A stretch of 64,000 nt of DNA from Luscinia megarhynchos (taxonomy: Eukaryota > Chordata > Aves > Passeriformes > Turdidae): NCBI GenBank assembly GCA_034336665.1, contig CM067568.1, positions 9,259,165 through 9,323,164 on the forward strand. Direction: 5' to 3'. The translations under genes and the position numbers were made by a program. Below, in pieces: positions 26,006-36,296 of the stretch. The notes beneath the pieces are model-generated. The model searched no databases, had not been told where the DNA came from, and was given only the letters and a program-made list of their open reading frames with translations. How positions within the stretch are numbered: position 1 is the first letter of the stretch; each line of letters starts with the position of its first letter.

Positions 26006-28660
26006 AGTCTCTCTGCTTTATTTCAGCTCTTAGCCCTAAGTAGTGCAGAAAAAAAGGGAATGAAAGCAATGATTCCCGGCCCAGGCCGGAGGCAGCAGAG
26101 CTCCCCTTGGGGTCCAGCTGCCATCAGAGTGACAATTCCTTGAACACTCTTGGGAGGGGTTGACATAAGACCATGTCCCACTGGGAAAGGTGTTTTAATT
26201 TTGCATGAAGTATTTTTTTTTATAACTATATATTTTATACTGGAATTTTCCGTGCATGCTATCGGAGCAGGATTCACATGGGGCTGGATGTACAAGGGCT
26301 GGACTCAAGCAAACAAAGACCCCCAGAGCTTTTCTCCGAGGGCTGTCCCTGCTCCCCCCTCGCTGGCAGAGCAGGTGTGGCACAGCCAGGAGAGGCAGCC
26401 TCAAGGCTGGAGCCTGCTCCACGGGAATAAGGCTTTGGAACCCTGCACTGGTTTAAGGAAAGGACATTAAAGCTCATCCTGTTCCACCCCCCATGATGGG
26501 CAGGGATGCCTCTCACAAGCCCAAGTTGTTCCAAATACTGTCCAGCCTCGCCTTGGACACTTCCTGGGATGGGGATCACAATCTCTCTGGGCAGCCTAAG
26601 GCAGCCCCATTTCCATTTCCTCCTCGGTGCAGGTGTCCCCTCAGCCCACGAGCACAGGCCCGGTGACAACTCCCTGTCCCCCTCCTGTCCCCCTGAGCCC
26701 CCTCATTGGACAAGGCTGGAATGGCAACACACATTCCCAAAGTCTGGCTGCTTCCTTAAACCCACGTCTCTGAGCAGCTGAAATGAGCTCTCAGTGCCTA
26801 GAATCGAGCAGGAGTGACAAACAAAGGGATCTGGGTGTGGAAATAGGTGAGTTCCACCTGCAGAGGCTGGGCTCAGGGCAGCTGTGCAGCCCTTCTCTGG
26901 GGCACTGATCCTGCACTGGAATGTTGTGGTGTTGCCAAACCCGGCCTCAAACCAGAAGATAAGCCCTGACCATTTGCTCCCGACCGAGGCACACCCACAG
27001 CCCTTCCCAGGGTGTTGGTCACTCGTCCCCACCTTCACCTTTTCAGTGCAAAGAGTCAGCTGAAATGATTCCCAAATAGCTGAAACTCCCAAAGCACACT
27101 GGGAAAGGCAGGTTTAACTCCAAATAAATGGGCATAAGGAAAAAAAAATCTAATTTAGCACAGGATGTTGTTTTCCTCCAGATGTGCATTTGTATATAAT
27201 AATCTGTAAATAGGGGTGAGGAAAATCTCTCTCCCTAGAGGCAGAATTTGTGATTATGCTTCCAAAATTTACTCTCAGTCTCAAAACTCAAGTAAGCAGC
27301 ATAGTTCCTGTCCACAGCAAGTCTGGCACACTGCATTTCCATCTCTATTTAACTGACAGACCAACCTGACTGCAAAGCAGTGAGGAAAACACAGCTCCAG
27401 AGCTGCCCACAGCCCAGGGACAGTGGGGTTTTCTCTCTCAGCACGTGCTGAGTCTTTGCCCAAATTTGTGCCTGTCCTTGCACATTTAATGGAAAAAGCT
27501 TTAAAACAGCATCTGGGAAACTCGTGTTTGAATCTGAGAACACCAGTGCACCTCAGTTTTGGCTTTATTCTTAAGTGTCTCCAATGGATAATCAGTTTTC
27601 TTCGTCTGGAAGAGGACACTGCTGGCCCCAGCAGAATTAGGGTGCAGGCAGGGCAGGATCCTGGGTTTAGTCACAGCCCTGCTGGGATCTGAGGACACTC
27701 ACCTTGTCAGGGAGGGATGAAGAGGACAATCCTCCTGAGAAGCCCTGGCTCTGGATTAGGGTGGAGAAGGGAAGCAGGACGGCAATCACAGGAGGCGAAA
27801 AAGTTTCTAAAATGAAAATAAAAACAAATGATGAGCTAGGAAAAAGGCCACCTTCTAGTCCTGGGGTGTAGAGGAAAGCAAATCACAGGGAATTACAGTT
27901 ATCTGGGATTTTAACAGGAGTGTACATGAGAGCTCTGTAAAGCTGGGAGCCACAGGAACACTTCCAAAACCAAGTATCTCAGCAGACCTTATTGCAAAGG
28001 AAAACTTTACAAATGTCCAAGCAACTGAGCTGTGCATCTGTTCTGTTTGTACTGCCTGCAGACACTGCTATAAAGTACTGTACATTAATGTACCTGAGCG
28101 AAGGAGACAATGATATAACCATGCACTGTACAAGAGTTATTAAAATAGTTAAGTTATACTTATAAATCCATCTCAGTCTCTTTCACTGGGTTTTCATAAT
28201 GGTATGTCACTGAGAGTCTCAGAAACTCAGAAAAATGTCTGAAACCACAAGTTTCCTTTTGGGTTTGGGGACTGACATTCAACAGGAAGGGTGGTATGGC
28301 TGGATAGCTGTGTTTTAAAAACAAGGACAAAGCATGAGAAGGTTGTACAAAATGACATTTGTGCCTATTTGGAAGGGGGACTACTGTGGCAGCTATCCTA
28401 AGTGGAACAATATAAAAAGAGGGAGCAGTATAAACCTGACTCAGGGCCTGTTACAGGGATTCTCCAACAATTCCAGCTAAGAGCCATCCTCAGTTTCAGG
28501 AGGCAAAAATTTGTTTTCTCTTTTCCTTAATAATTAAGTTGAAATAACTGGTAATGCCTTTTGTAGATGTTTAGAGGAGTTCAATTTCCAAGTGGGCCAA
28601 TCACCTCCTTTACAGCCCACATAAAGTTTAGGCGAACAAACACCTGCCCTGCTGGGTCGG
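26006..28660 (+). other. EPS8L2 3' UTR and downstream flank
   Basis: No further coding exon is visible. Candidate poly(A) signals on the plus strand are AATAAA at 27123-27128 and, in an AT-rich stretch, ATTAAA at 28139-28144. Which one is used cannot be decided from sequence. A CR1 copy lies at about 26455-26715 within this interval. A 14-bp perfect palindrome GTACATTAATGTAC is present at about 28079-28092. Confidence 0.55.
26455..26715 (-). mobile_element. CR1 LINE 3' fragment
   Basis: It reads AGGACATTAAAGCTCATCCT, CCATGATGGGCAGGGATGCC, CCAGCCTCGCCTTGGACAC and CACAATCTCTCTGGGCAGCC, then the CTCCTGTCCCCCTGAGCCCC segment. The extreme 3' ATTCTRTG motif is not visible. It probably lies inside the EPS8L2 3' UTR or just beyond it. 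Confidence 0.85.
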
Positions 28661-29130
28661 TGGCTCTCAGCGGCTGGAGCTGTACAAGCCATTCCGAACC
28701 TTCCCACGACAGGGGAGGGAGCAGAGAGCGCCGAGCTCCTGCAGCGGGGCAGCAGCGCCACGGCTCCGCGCCTCCCCTCACGGCCGCCTCCCCTCACGGC
28801 CGCCCCCCCTCACGGCCGCCCCCCCTCACGGCCGCCCCCCCTCACGGCCCGCCCGCCGCCATCTTGCGGCTCCGGCGGCGCCCGGGCCCGTGAGGGACGG
28901 GTGGCTCGGGGCGGGTCGAGCGCCGTGCGGGCCGAGGGGAAGATCCCCGGGTGGTTCTGGGGACCGAGATCCCGGGGCTGGGAGATCCCGGAGCCCAGAG
29001 ACCGGGGACACGCTCTGCTGGGGACAATGGCGGCGTCAGGGTCGCCACGGCGACCACCCGCCCCGACCCCCAGGGCCAGGTAGCAGCCAATCAGAATCGT
29101 CCTCTCTGCCGCTGCTCCTCCCGGCCGCCT
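28660..29130. promoter_or_regulatory. Orphan CpG island 1 with YY1-type site
   Basis: The stretch is strongly GC- and CpG-rich against an AT-rich flank, and contains a five-unit 16-bp tandem repeat (28771-28850) directly followed by GCCGCCATCTTGCGGC (28855-28870), a YY1-type motif whose canonical AAGATGGCGGC strand is minus. An ATG in good context (GACAATGGCGGCG, ATG at about 29026) opens a short plus-strand frame MAASGSPRRPPAPTPRAR that meets a weak CAG|GTAGCA donor near 29079, but I found no following exon. It looks like a promoter, but no transcript can be assigned. Confidence 0.65.
28771..28850. repeat. Five-unit 16-bp tandem repeat in CpG island 1
   Basis: Five 16-bp units run end to end: two of CCTCCCCTCACGGCCG (28771-28802), two of CCCCCCCTCACGGCCG (28803-28834) and a last one ending CCC (28835-28850). 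Length is identical in all units and only one or two positions differ, which points to recent or actively homogenised duplication. Confidence 0.95.
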
Positions 29131-31240
29131 CCGACACTAAATTTGTACAAATATTGATACAGTCTATAATACCTCCCCTTCCCTGTCCTTCCTTACACAT
29201 CATGGAGCAAATGTACTCCATCCTTTGCTCCCAACTGCACCTCTCCAGCCCAAATCCCAGTTCTCACAAACAGACCTAAGGCAATGGTTCCATCGGTGCC
29301 TGCAAATCTAAGCTCCCTGCTCCCGGGATTGTTCATCCAAGCACTCACAGCAATCTCACCTCAGCCTAGAGATTTGCTGTCCCTAGAGGGAAACACAATA
29401 GGACACAGCTCTGGCACCACATTTCCTCTTGTTCCTGCGTCCTGGAAAGCCACAGGTAAATCCAGTCCCTCAGACCTTGCATCCCTGAAAACCAGGAAAG
29501 CTGGAGTTTTACCCAGATCCCAGTGTCCTGCACAGCTGTGCTGACACAGGCACGGGCTGATCTCTCTGCCCAGCACCATTCCTCATTTCCTTCCCACTGC
29601 TCCCAAATCCTGCCCCCTGCCCCCATCTGTGCTGGGGGCCAGTGCCTGTCCCGAGCCCAACCAGATGGCATCCCAGGGAAAGCTGGGAATGGACTGAGAG
29701 CTCGGCTCCCCTGACTCCTAAACCGGTCCTTAAATGCACAAATAACACCCAACCTGCCTTTCTGGTCACAGCCAAACACCACACCTCCATCATCCCCAAG
29801 GAACTCTGGCATTTACCTCTTCACATCTATCCAAGGCTGTCAGAAGTGTCATTCCATAGACAGTTAATCCCAGCAGAGAGGAAGAGAGGAACCTTCTGTC
29901 CCTCTGACTGACCCCACAGCGCACACAGGACCAGTTGGGGTTTTTTTAATTCTAAGTTTAAAAATTAGTTGAAGAACCTGAAAGGCAAAAAATCCACATA
30001 CACAATGTTAGAACCAGTCAACACACACACTCTCACAGACAGCCACAGACAACCCTTCTTCAGCTTACACAGACTACTCAAAACATTCCCCTTACTCAAA
30101 ACACATCTTCCAACTGCTGCACCTTGATGGAGAACAGTAAACTCTGGGAAAGTTGGTAACACTGGTGTCCCAGGGACCTGTAAGATAGCATGGAGTGGTC
30201 TACAAGTAGCTGACAGCTAGGAGTTATCCCCAGACTATGCCCACACATTTTCTACCCAAAACCCCACAGACAAGTGATGAACCATGAAGTTCTATAATTG
30301 CCCAACCTAGCTGTGACTTTATGTACCAGGGCAGGGCAGCTCCAAGCATAAGTGGCACAATGACACACAGTGAACCAAAGATAAGCAAAGATGACCAAAG
30401 GACTTGCAATAAGTCTCCAGAAGATAAATCCTTGAGACTGATATGCTCTGAGGCGATGGAACGTATGGATCTACCACAGTGAGGAGGATCTAATACACTT
30501 CATATAGAAATCCAAGGGAATGGCACTTGAAAAAAAGATACTACCAAAACTGAGAAGGAAGATGGATGAGAACATCTTGTGGACTTCTTCTGGTCTCAAA
30601 AAGTAAAAATGTATAAAGATGCCAGAATAAGCCTGATCCGGGAAAGTACACAAGTAGAGAGCCCTGCTGCCAATAAGGCCTTCAGGGTTTCTGTATTGTG
30701 GTACAGATTCACTGGAATTTAACCTCATAAAAATCATTTGGCAAGACTTAACATTAACCCAGGAGTTCCAGGGCATCACGTGTGTGTGATCTCAATCAGT
30801 TTAACTGAGGTTTGGGGGAGAAAAACTGCTTTAAAGCTGTGAGTAAACCTCTGTACAATCCTGTCAGGATTAAGAGCATCAGACCAGGTATGTTGATAAA
30901 AATTACAGACATTATTTACTTGAATTGAGGACTAAAATACCTTGATTAATGACTCCTCAGCATAGGAGCTGCAAGTGCTGGTGCAGGGCACCCTGTCTGA
31001 AGGAATATTGCAGCAATGACATTCAAGGCAGCAACACCAATTACGAGGACAAACTGTTACTGACCCAGAACAACGCTCAGGGGAAAATCTCCATTCCTGC
31101 CCAGAGCAGTGACCTCGGGGGGTGTCTGCCTCGGAGGGGCTCTACGGACTGCTCTCAACTGCGGTGACACAGCGGCCAGACTGACACCAACATAAGCAGA
31201 AGAGATTGTTTGTGTTATTTCCTCCACCTTTTTCTGTTTT
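29131..31240. other. Intergenic stretch without identified gene
   Basis: No exon of a recognisable gene is visible on either strand. The minus strand has two hydrophobic open frames at 30471-30779 (102 codons) and 30224-30409 (61 codons) that are close together but in no convincing spliced relation. A long open stretch on the plus strand at 29284-29544 has biased composition and no family resemblance. The 30.2-30.8 kb stretch might be an old repeat, which I could not identify. Confidence 0.5.
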
Positions 31241-32050
31241 CATGTAGTCCCCGGTCCGGGGCGATGAAAGGTCTCCCCGAGGGCCTGACGCAGCAGCCGC
31301 TCCCGCCGCTCACCGGGCGAAGGCGGCGGCGCAGCCCCAGCGCCATCACCCCCGCACGGCCGGGCCGGGGTTCGGGGTTTTGGGTTCGGGTTCGGCGGCG
31401 GCGCGAGGAGCCCCCTCAGAGCCGGGCCCGCTCAGGGCACTTCTCGCCTCAGCGACCGCGACAGAGGCTGAACCGCCACCGCTGCCGCCGCCTCCCGCTC
31501 GGCGCCTCTGACCCAGCGCCCGCGTCCCCACTGGGAAGCGCCACGGGGGCTGGATCGCGGTGGGGATCGTGGCCGGATTCAGGCAGCCAAAGGGACGTCT
31601 TCCTGGGGATAGGAGCCCTTCACGGCGGCATGTTTCGCCCTAGCCAAAGCGAATGCGTGAAATGACGTCATGTTGGAAAGGGCACGATGCGCCTACGCCG
31701 CCATCTTAGGTCTGGTCATATGCGTTCCGCCCAAACTCCGCCATCTTGCGTTCTGGCAGAAGTCATTTCCGGATAATCAGCCATCTTTGATATTGGTATC
31801 ACGTGGTTCTGCCCGGAGCCGCCATCTTGTGTGCTGGCAGCAGCCGGGTCCCAGCGGTTCCACCGCCTCCGGCCCGGTGCCGACTTTCATTTTGCGGGCA
31901 CCTCCAGCGCTTTGGGAGCGGCGTTTGTCGCTGTCCCTCACACACACACACAAACACGCACACACATCTCCATCCCGTGCAGCTCCCCCGTCCGGCACCG
32001 CCCCGCCCGCTGTCCCCGGTCCGGGGTCTGTCGTAGTTTCTTGCCCATGT
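31240..32050. promoter_or_regulatory. Orphan CpG island 2
   Basis: About 800 bp of CpG-rich sequence lies roughly 1.2 kb upstream of the BUB1B island. It holds a perfect CRE palindrome TGACGTCA at 31663-31670, an ETS-like TTTCCGGA near 31766, a CACGTG E-box at 31800-31805 and four YY1-type motifs (see separate entry). It ends in a CA-rich tract at about 31938-31968. The YY1 motifs have AAGATGGCGG-like sequence on the minus strand, which would suit leftward transcription, but no leftward gene was found. An open frame of 151 codons at 31210-31665 looks like a by-product of GC content. Confidence 0.7.
31696..31836 (-). promoter_or_regulatory. Four YY1-type sites with 40-bp periodicity
   Basis: CCATCTT cores begin at 31701, 31741, 31781 and 31822, spacings of 40, 40 and 41 bp. 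Three have the full GCC or CCG lead (CGCCGCCATCTT, CCGCCATCTTGCG, GCCGCCATCTTG); the third is the weaker AGCCATCTTTG. Partial similarity continues outside the cores (a CTGG or TTGG about 4-5 bases after each CTT, then TTCCG-like sequence), so this is a diverged tandem repeat. YY1 recognises AAnATGGCGGC, here on the minus strand. Confidence 0.8.
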
Positions 32051-33100
32051 AACACAGAGACAACCTCCCATCAACACCATGGTCACAGTTCTTCTGTGCG
32101 TACAAAACTTCATTAGTCACAGTCATCGCAAAGGCCTGTCAGTTAAGGGAGCAGTTGTGAAAAAAGTAAGAAAAAAAAAGCTTTTACTCATTCAGTTTTC
32201 TTTACGACAAATATCTCTGTTACTGATCACATTTCCAATAACAGCAGGCAGCTAATCTATGTTCCTGGCAGGATATTCCTGTCCAAGTCCTTTTTTTTTT
32301 TTTTTTTTTTTTTTGCAGCTGCCTCACGTCGGTGTTTGCAGATCCCGACTGCAGAAGGAAACAAGACATCCGTACTTCTGAGACCCTGCAGATGTTGGAT
32401 TTTATGAAGATCTCAGCTTTGGAAGAGGCGAACCGCCAGTTCCAGCTCAGTGCAGCTCCCTGCAGGAACACGAGGAGGTGCTGCAGGACAGGCGTGCCGC
32501 GCTGCTCCCTCTGCCCTGACAATAAGCGCAGGAATAAAACTGGGCTCACTGCGCCGAGGTATCCATAAAATCCTGGAACGTTCTGGGTGGGAAGGGACCG
32601 TAAAGCCCATCCCGTTCCACCCCCTGCCATGAACACCGACACTTTCCACTATCCCACGCTGCTCCAAGCTCTGTCCAACCTTGGACACTTCCAGTCACTC
32701 CAGGCTCCTGTAAATTACTGCAGCCTGTCAAACTAATTATTTTTTTCTTGGAATGCTATAGGAGGGAAGGTAACTGGTGGGGCTGAGCATCACATTTAAC
32801 ACAGCCATACTCTTCTGGGAGCCACTTTTGGGTGTGTCAAACAATGCATTTTCCAGGGATACCCAGAAAGTGAGGTTTTCTGTGACACCAAAGCAGAACT
32901 CATCACCAGTTGCATGAAGTGAACGTCTCAGGAAAAATAGGAGGATGAATTTAAGAAAGAGAAATATCGTAGACAGTCAGCGGGTGCCAATGGTTGGCCG
33001 AGTGAAAGAACGGGAACATACGCGAGTAGCAACAGGAGTATGCCTTTCAGATGAGATTAACTGCTAGCATGTTATTTATATATTTTTTTTATTTTTCCCG
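32051..33100. other. Intergenic stretch between island 2 and the BUB1B promoter
   Basis: It contains a run of 24 T at 32291-32314 immediately followed by GCAG, a CR1 fragment at about 32560-32705, and no recognisable exon. A plus-strand open frame at 32332-32568 does not resemble a known protein. Confidence 0.5.
32560..32705 (-). mobile_element. CR1 LINE 3' fragment
   Basis: It reads AAAATCCTGGAACGTTCTGG, GTGGGAAGGGACCGTAAAGC, CCACCCCCTGCCATGAACAC and GCTCCAAGCTCTGTCCAACC, then TCCAGTCACTCCAGGCTCC. An internal block between CTTGGACACTTCC and the CACTCCAGGC segment is missing compared with the copy at 20374. Confidence 0.88.
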
Positions 33101-33480
33101 CCGCCGCGCCCAAGGCGGAGACTACATTTCCCGTGATGCCCCGGGGCGACGCAGGACGGCGCCAATCAGGTGGGGCGGGGCGCGGCCAATGGGGAGGTGG
33201 GAGAGGTTTGAATTCTGAGGCGGCGCCGCCGTTACGGCTTTTGCCCGGCTGGGCTCCGGTGTCGGTCCTGGCGGCTCGCGCCGCTGGGAGCTGTGCGCGG
33301 TGTGTCCGGCTGGGAGGGGTTCGCGGTGCTGGGGCGGCCTTCGCTGCTGTGGTGTCCGTGACGGGGTGACGGCTGAGGCGCTGTGGGTAAGAAGTGCGCG
33401 GGGGCCGAGGGTTGTGGGGTCTGTGAAGGGCGCGTGGATCCGTGAGGGACCCGCCCGCCTGTGGGGCTGGCGGGGGGAGC
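33080..33480 (+). promoter_or_regulatory. BUB1B: BUB1B CpG-island promoter
   Basis: Reading rightward: a ZNF143/SIX5-type element ACTACATTTCCCGTGATGCC at 33121-33140, a CCAAT box at 33162-33166, a GC box GGTGGGGCGGGGCG at about 33170-33183, a second CCAAT box at 33186-33190, and a cell-cycle homology region TTTGAA at 33207-33212. Paired CCAAT boxes ahead of a CHR are the known architecture of DREAM/MuvB-controlled G2/M genes, repressed in quiescence and activated late in the cycle, which suits a checkpoint gene. No TATA box is evident. Transcription probably starts at about 33210-33250. Confidence 0.85.
33215..33386 (+). other. BUB1B: BUB1B non-coding first exon
   Basis: The right edge is the donor CTGTGG|GTAAGA. 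The left edge is approximate and depends on the true start site. No ATG occurs between the TTTGAA element and the donor, so the exon cannot encode the N-terminal residues that mammalian BUBR1 has ahead of the conserved EWELSKEN segment. Confidence 0.65.
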
Positions 33481-34180
33481 GAGGCTGAGGAGCTGTGGAG
33501 TCTCTGAGAGCTTGACGGGCCCTCGAGGATCTGGGGGGTTTGTGGGGTCTGTGAGGGGCTGCGAGGTGGTCGAGGCTGATGGTTGTGGGGTCTATAAGGA
33601 ACTAAGGCGGCTTTGGGTGCTCTGAGGTGCGCGGAGCTGATGGTCCTTGAGAGGCGCTCAAAGAGGATCCGTAAGGGGCTGAGGGGGGCTGTAGGATCCC
33701 TGTGGGTCTGAGGAGCTGTGAGGTGTGTGTAGGGTTTGAGGGGCTGTGGCGTTCCTGTGGGGCTGAGGGGCTCTAAGTTGTGAGGTGCGCGGGACCGAAG
33801 GCTGCGGAATTAGTGAGGGGCGCGGGGCTGAGGGACGCTCGGACATTCGGGAGGGGCTGTAATTTGTCAGATGTGTGGGGCTATGGGTGTCTCTGGGGTC
33901 TGTGAGGTGCTGTGTGGGGTCTGTGAGGGCTGTAAGGTGTGAGGTGAGCGCGGCTGAGGGTGTATGGGATCTGTGAGGGCTGGGGTTCTTCATTGTCAAG
34001 ATTGGCTCTTTTTTCATATATGTCCGGTAGTGGCGAATTAGACCCCCAAGTCTCTCTGAAAGTTGGGCATCTAAGCGGTGTATTTTGACTGCACAGAAAA
34101 TTCAGGATGAATGGGCTGAGGAAAGCTGGCTTGTATCAGGTTTCGGGTCAGTATAGGTGTCCCTTTCTCGTTAAACGCAG
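33387..34180 (+). other. BUB1B intron 1, G-rich degenerate repeat
   Basis: From about 33395 to 33985 the plus strand is a degenerate tandem of CTGTGAGG, GGGGCTGAGG and GGGTCTGTGAGG phrases, with many G runs and very few C runs. This strong G-over-C skew starts right after the promoter. The intron ends with CCCTTTCTCGTTAAACGCAG. Confidence 0.75.
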
Positions 34181-34220
34181 GACTAAAAGAGAAGCGTTCA
34201 GAATTGGAGGAGAGGTGGTC

Positions 34221-36296
34221 ATGTCCCAGGAGGGCAGCCACGAGTGGGAGCTGAGCAAGGAGAATGTGCAGCCCCTCAGACAGGGGCGGGTGATGTCCAG
34301 CTTGCAAGAGGCACTGGCTCAGCAGGACTCCTCCAGCCACACTGCTGTGCAGCTTAAAAAACAGTAAGTGATGTTATTACAGCTCCTTTCCCCTTACCCT
34401 CCTCCCTCCTCATTTTATCTATGTCTTCTTTAACTGTGCTAATTTCATAGGCATTAAAGAAGTTTAGTAACTGATGTCTGTACTATAACTGCTCACTGCT
34501 GTTGTTGTGTAGTACAGACTTCAACTTTTTAGGTTTGCAATGGAGCATTTTAACAGCAAATACCACGAAGATTTAGCTGTGCTGTTTAGTATATAACTGA
34601 CTCTTAGTTTGTAATATATAAGATAAATTTACGGTGATGCAAATGTATTTATTGGATGAATAATGTTATGTTTTAGGGAGTTTGAAGCAGAAATACGATT
34701 TTACTCTGGAAATGATCCTCTGGATGTGTGGGAGCGGTAAGTTTCCCTTTATTTCAGAAAAAAAGAGTTGAACCATCAGATATCCTTGTAAAAGCAAGGG
34801 AAACACATTCTAATTTAATAAGAAACTCATTGAAAGCCAAGTTCTATAATTGTTTTTAAATATTAGATTGTGTTTCAATGTTATGCCTGTTTTTTTCTTC
34901 ATCTCAATATTTTACTGATGCTCGTTAAGCACTGACTTGCTATGAACACGTTCTGTCTCTAGGTACATCAAGTGGACAGAGCAGGCCTTCCCTGGGGGTG
35001 GCAAGGATGGCAACCTTGCAGCAGTTCTGGAAAGGGCAGTGAGAGCCCTCCATGGGCAGCAGCAATACTACAAAGATCCTCGCTATCTTAATCTCTGGCT
35101 CAAGTTTGTGAGTGTTTTGGGAGCATCTCTTGGGTGCTGCTTTTCCTTGGGACCTTGTCATGTTGTCTGCATGCAGCTAAGCTGATTCTGGTGACAAGAG
35201 TCAAACAGTGTTGTACAAGTGCAATATTAGATGTATTTTTCTGCAAACATGTTATTCTTGAATTTTACTTCTCATTTCCAGACTATTTTTTAGGGTTGTT
35301 CACTTTAGACATCTATAAATTCTAGAAGTTTTTGTTTTGGCAAATCTACCTTGAATAAATAGAGTTCAAATATTTATTTAAGGAGAAAGAGAAGTGATAT
35401 AAAGATTCCAAATCTAAAATATATCTGTCCTACCAGATGTTTTACCTTCTAGCTGTCTTCTATCCCCATAATTTTAAACTCTAAACCAAGCTAAGTGTGT
35501 TCTGCTCCTGCCCTGTAATTTTTGTCCACTTCTTTTCAAAGCAGCTTTTCCCAGCTTTACCTTGCTGAGCTAATTTACCTGTTCCAAAACTGGCCAGAAA
35601 TGTCCTATACTTCATCTGAAGCTTAAATTATTGTTTGTTCTCAGGAATACTAATACAGTGTAATTCAGTCATTGATTTACCTCGCATTCAAATAAGAAAT
35701 GATAAAATTCTGTGTGCTGGCCTCACAGCTGCTCCTGTCAGACTTGTACTAAAATCATTGGGGTCTTGCTGGAGGTGTTGAAACGCAGATTTTGACTAGG
35801 ACCCCTCTGCAGTGTGATTATTGACATTCTTGGGTCGTTCCAGGGCGATTGCTGCAACGAGCCCTTGGATCTGTACAGTTACCTGCACAGCCAGGAGATC
35901 GGCACCACGCTGGCCCTGCTCTACATCACCTGGGCCGAGGCGCTCGAGGCCAGGGGCAGCTTCAGGAAAGCAGATCTGATATTCCAGGAAGGGCTCCAGC
36001 GCAAGGCTGAGCCTTTGGACAAACTTCAGGCTCATCACAAGTAAGGGAGGAACTTAGGTGCTTCCCTGGGTTCCTGGGGTAGGGAAGCTGTTCACTTCTC
36101 CAGTGTTTTTTTTCTAGGCAGTTTCAGGCCCGTGTTTCTCGGCAGACACTACGGGCACTTGAGGAAAGTCCTGATGGAGACAATATGGGATTGCTGGAAA
36201 TTGCAGAGCCTCAGAGAAGTTCCCTGGCAGATCTCAAAGGCAGAGGGAAGAAGAAAGTGAGAGCCCCCATTAGTCGTGTAGGAGATGCAGTAAAAG
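34221..36296 (+). other. BUB1B: BUBR1 KEN1 and TPR region
   Basis: Five exons encode residues 1-242. The protein opens [19 protein letters not shown]; the KEN box (K13-N15) is the pseudosubstrate that binds CDC20. The tetratricopeptide-like fold follows, with landmarks [63 protein letters not shown] and [11 protein letters not shown]. In BUBR1 this fold contacts KNL1. The start lacks about 14 residues that human BUBR1 has upstream of its second Met. The exon upstream of the ATG (34181-34220) is 5' UTR with no earlier ATG. Confidence 0.95.

Noticed and set aside
31210..31665. 151-codon Arg/Pro-rich frame in CpG island 2
   Set aside because: GC-rich islands have few stops; the composition is that of random GC sequence and no motif is present.
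26006..33100. TALDO1, TMEM80 or BMF, expected from mammalian gene order
   Set aside because: No segment in either strand matched what I recall of those proteins.
34107..34220. An upstream in-frame ATG at 34107 as the BUB1B start
   Set aside because: It lies before the acceptor at 34180 (TTTCTCGTTAAACGCAG), so it would be intronic; the first ATG within the exon is at 34221.
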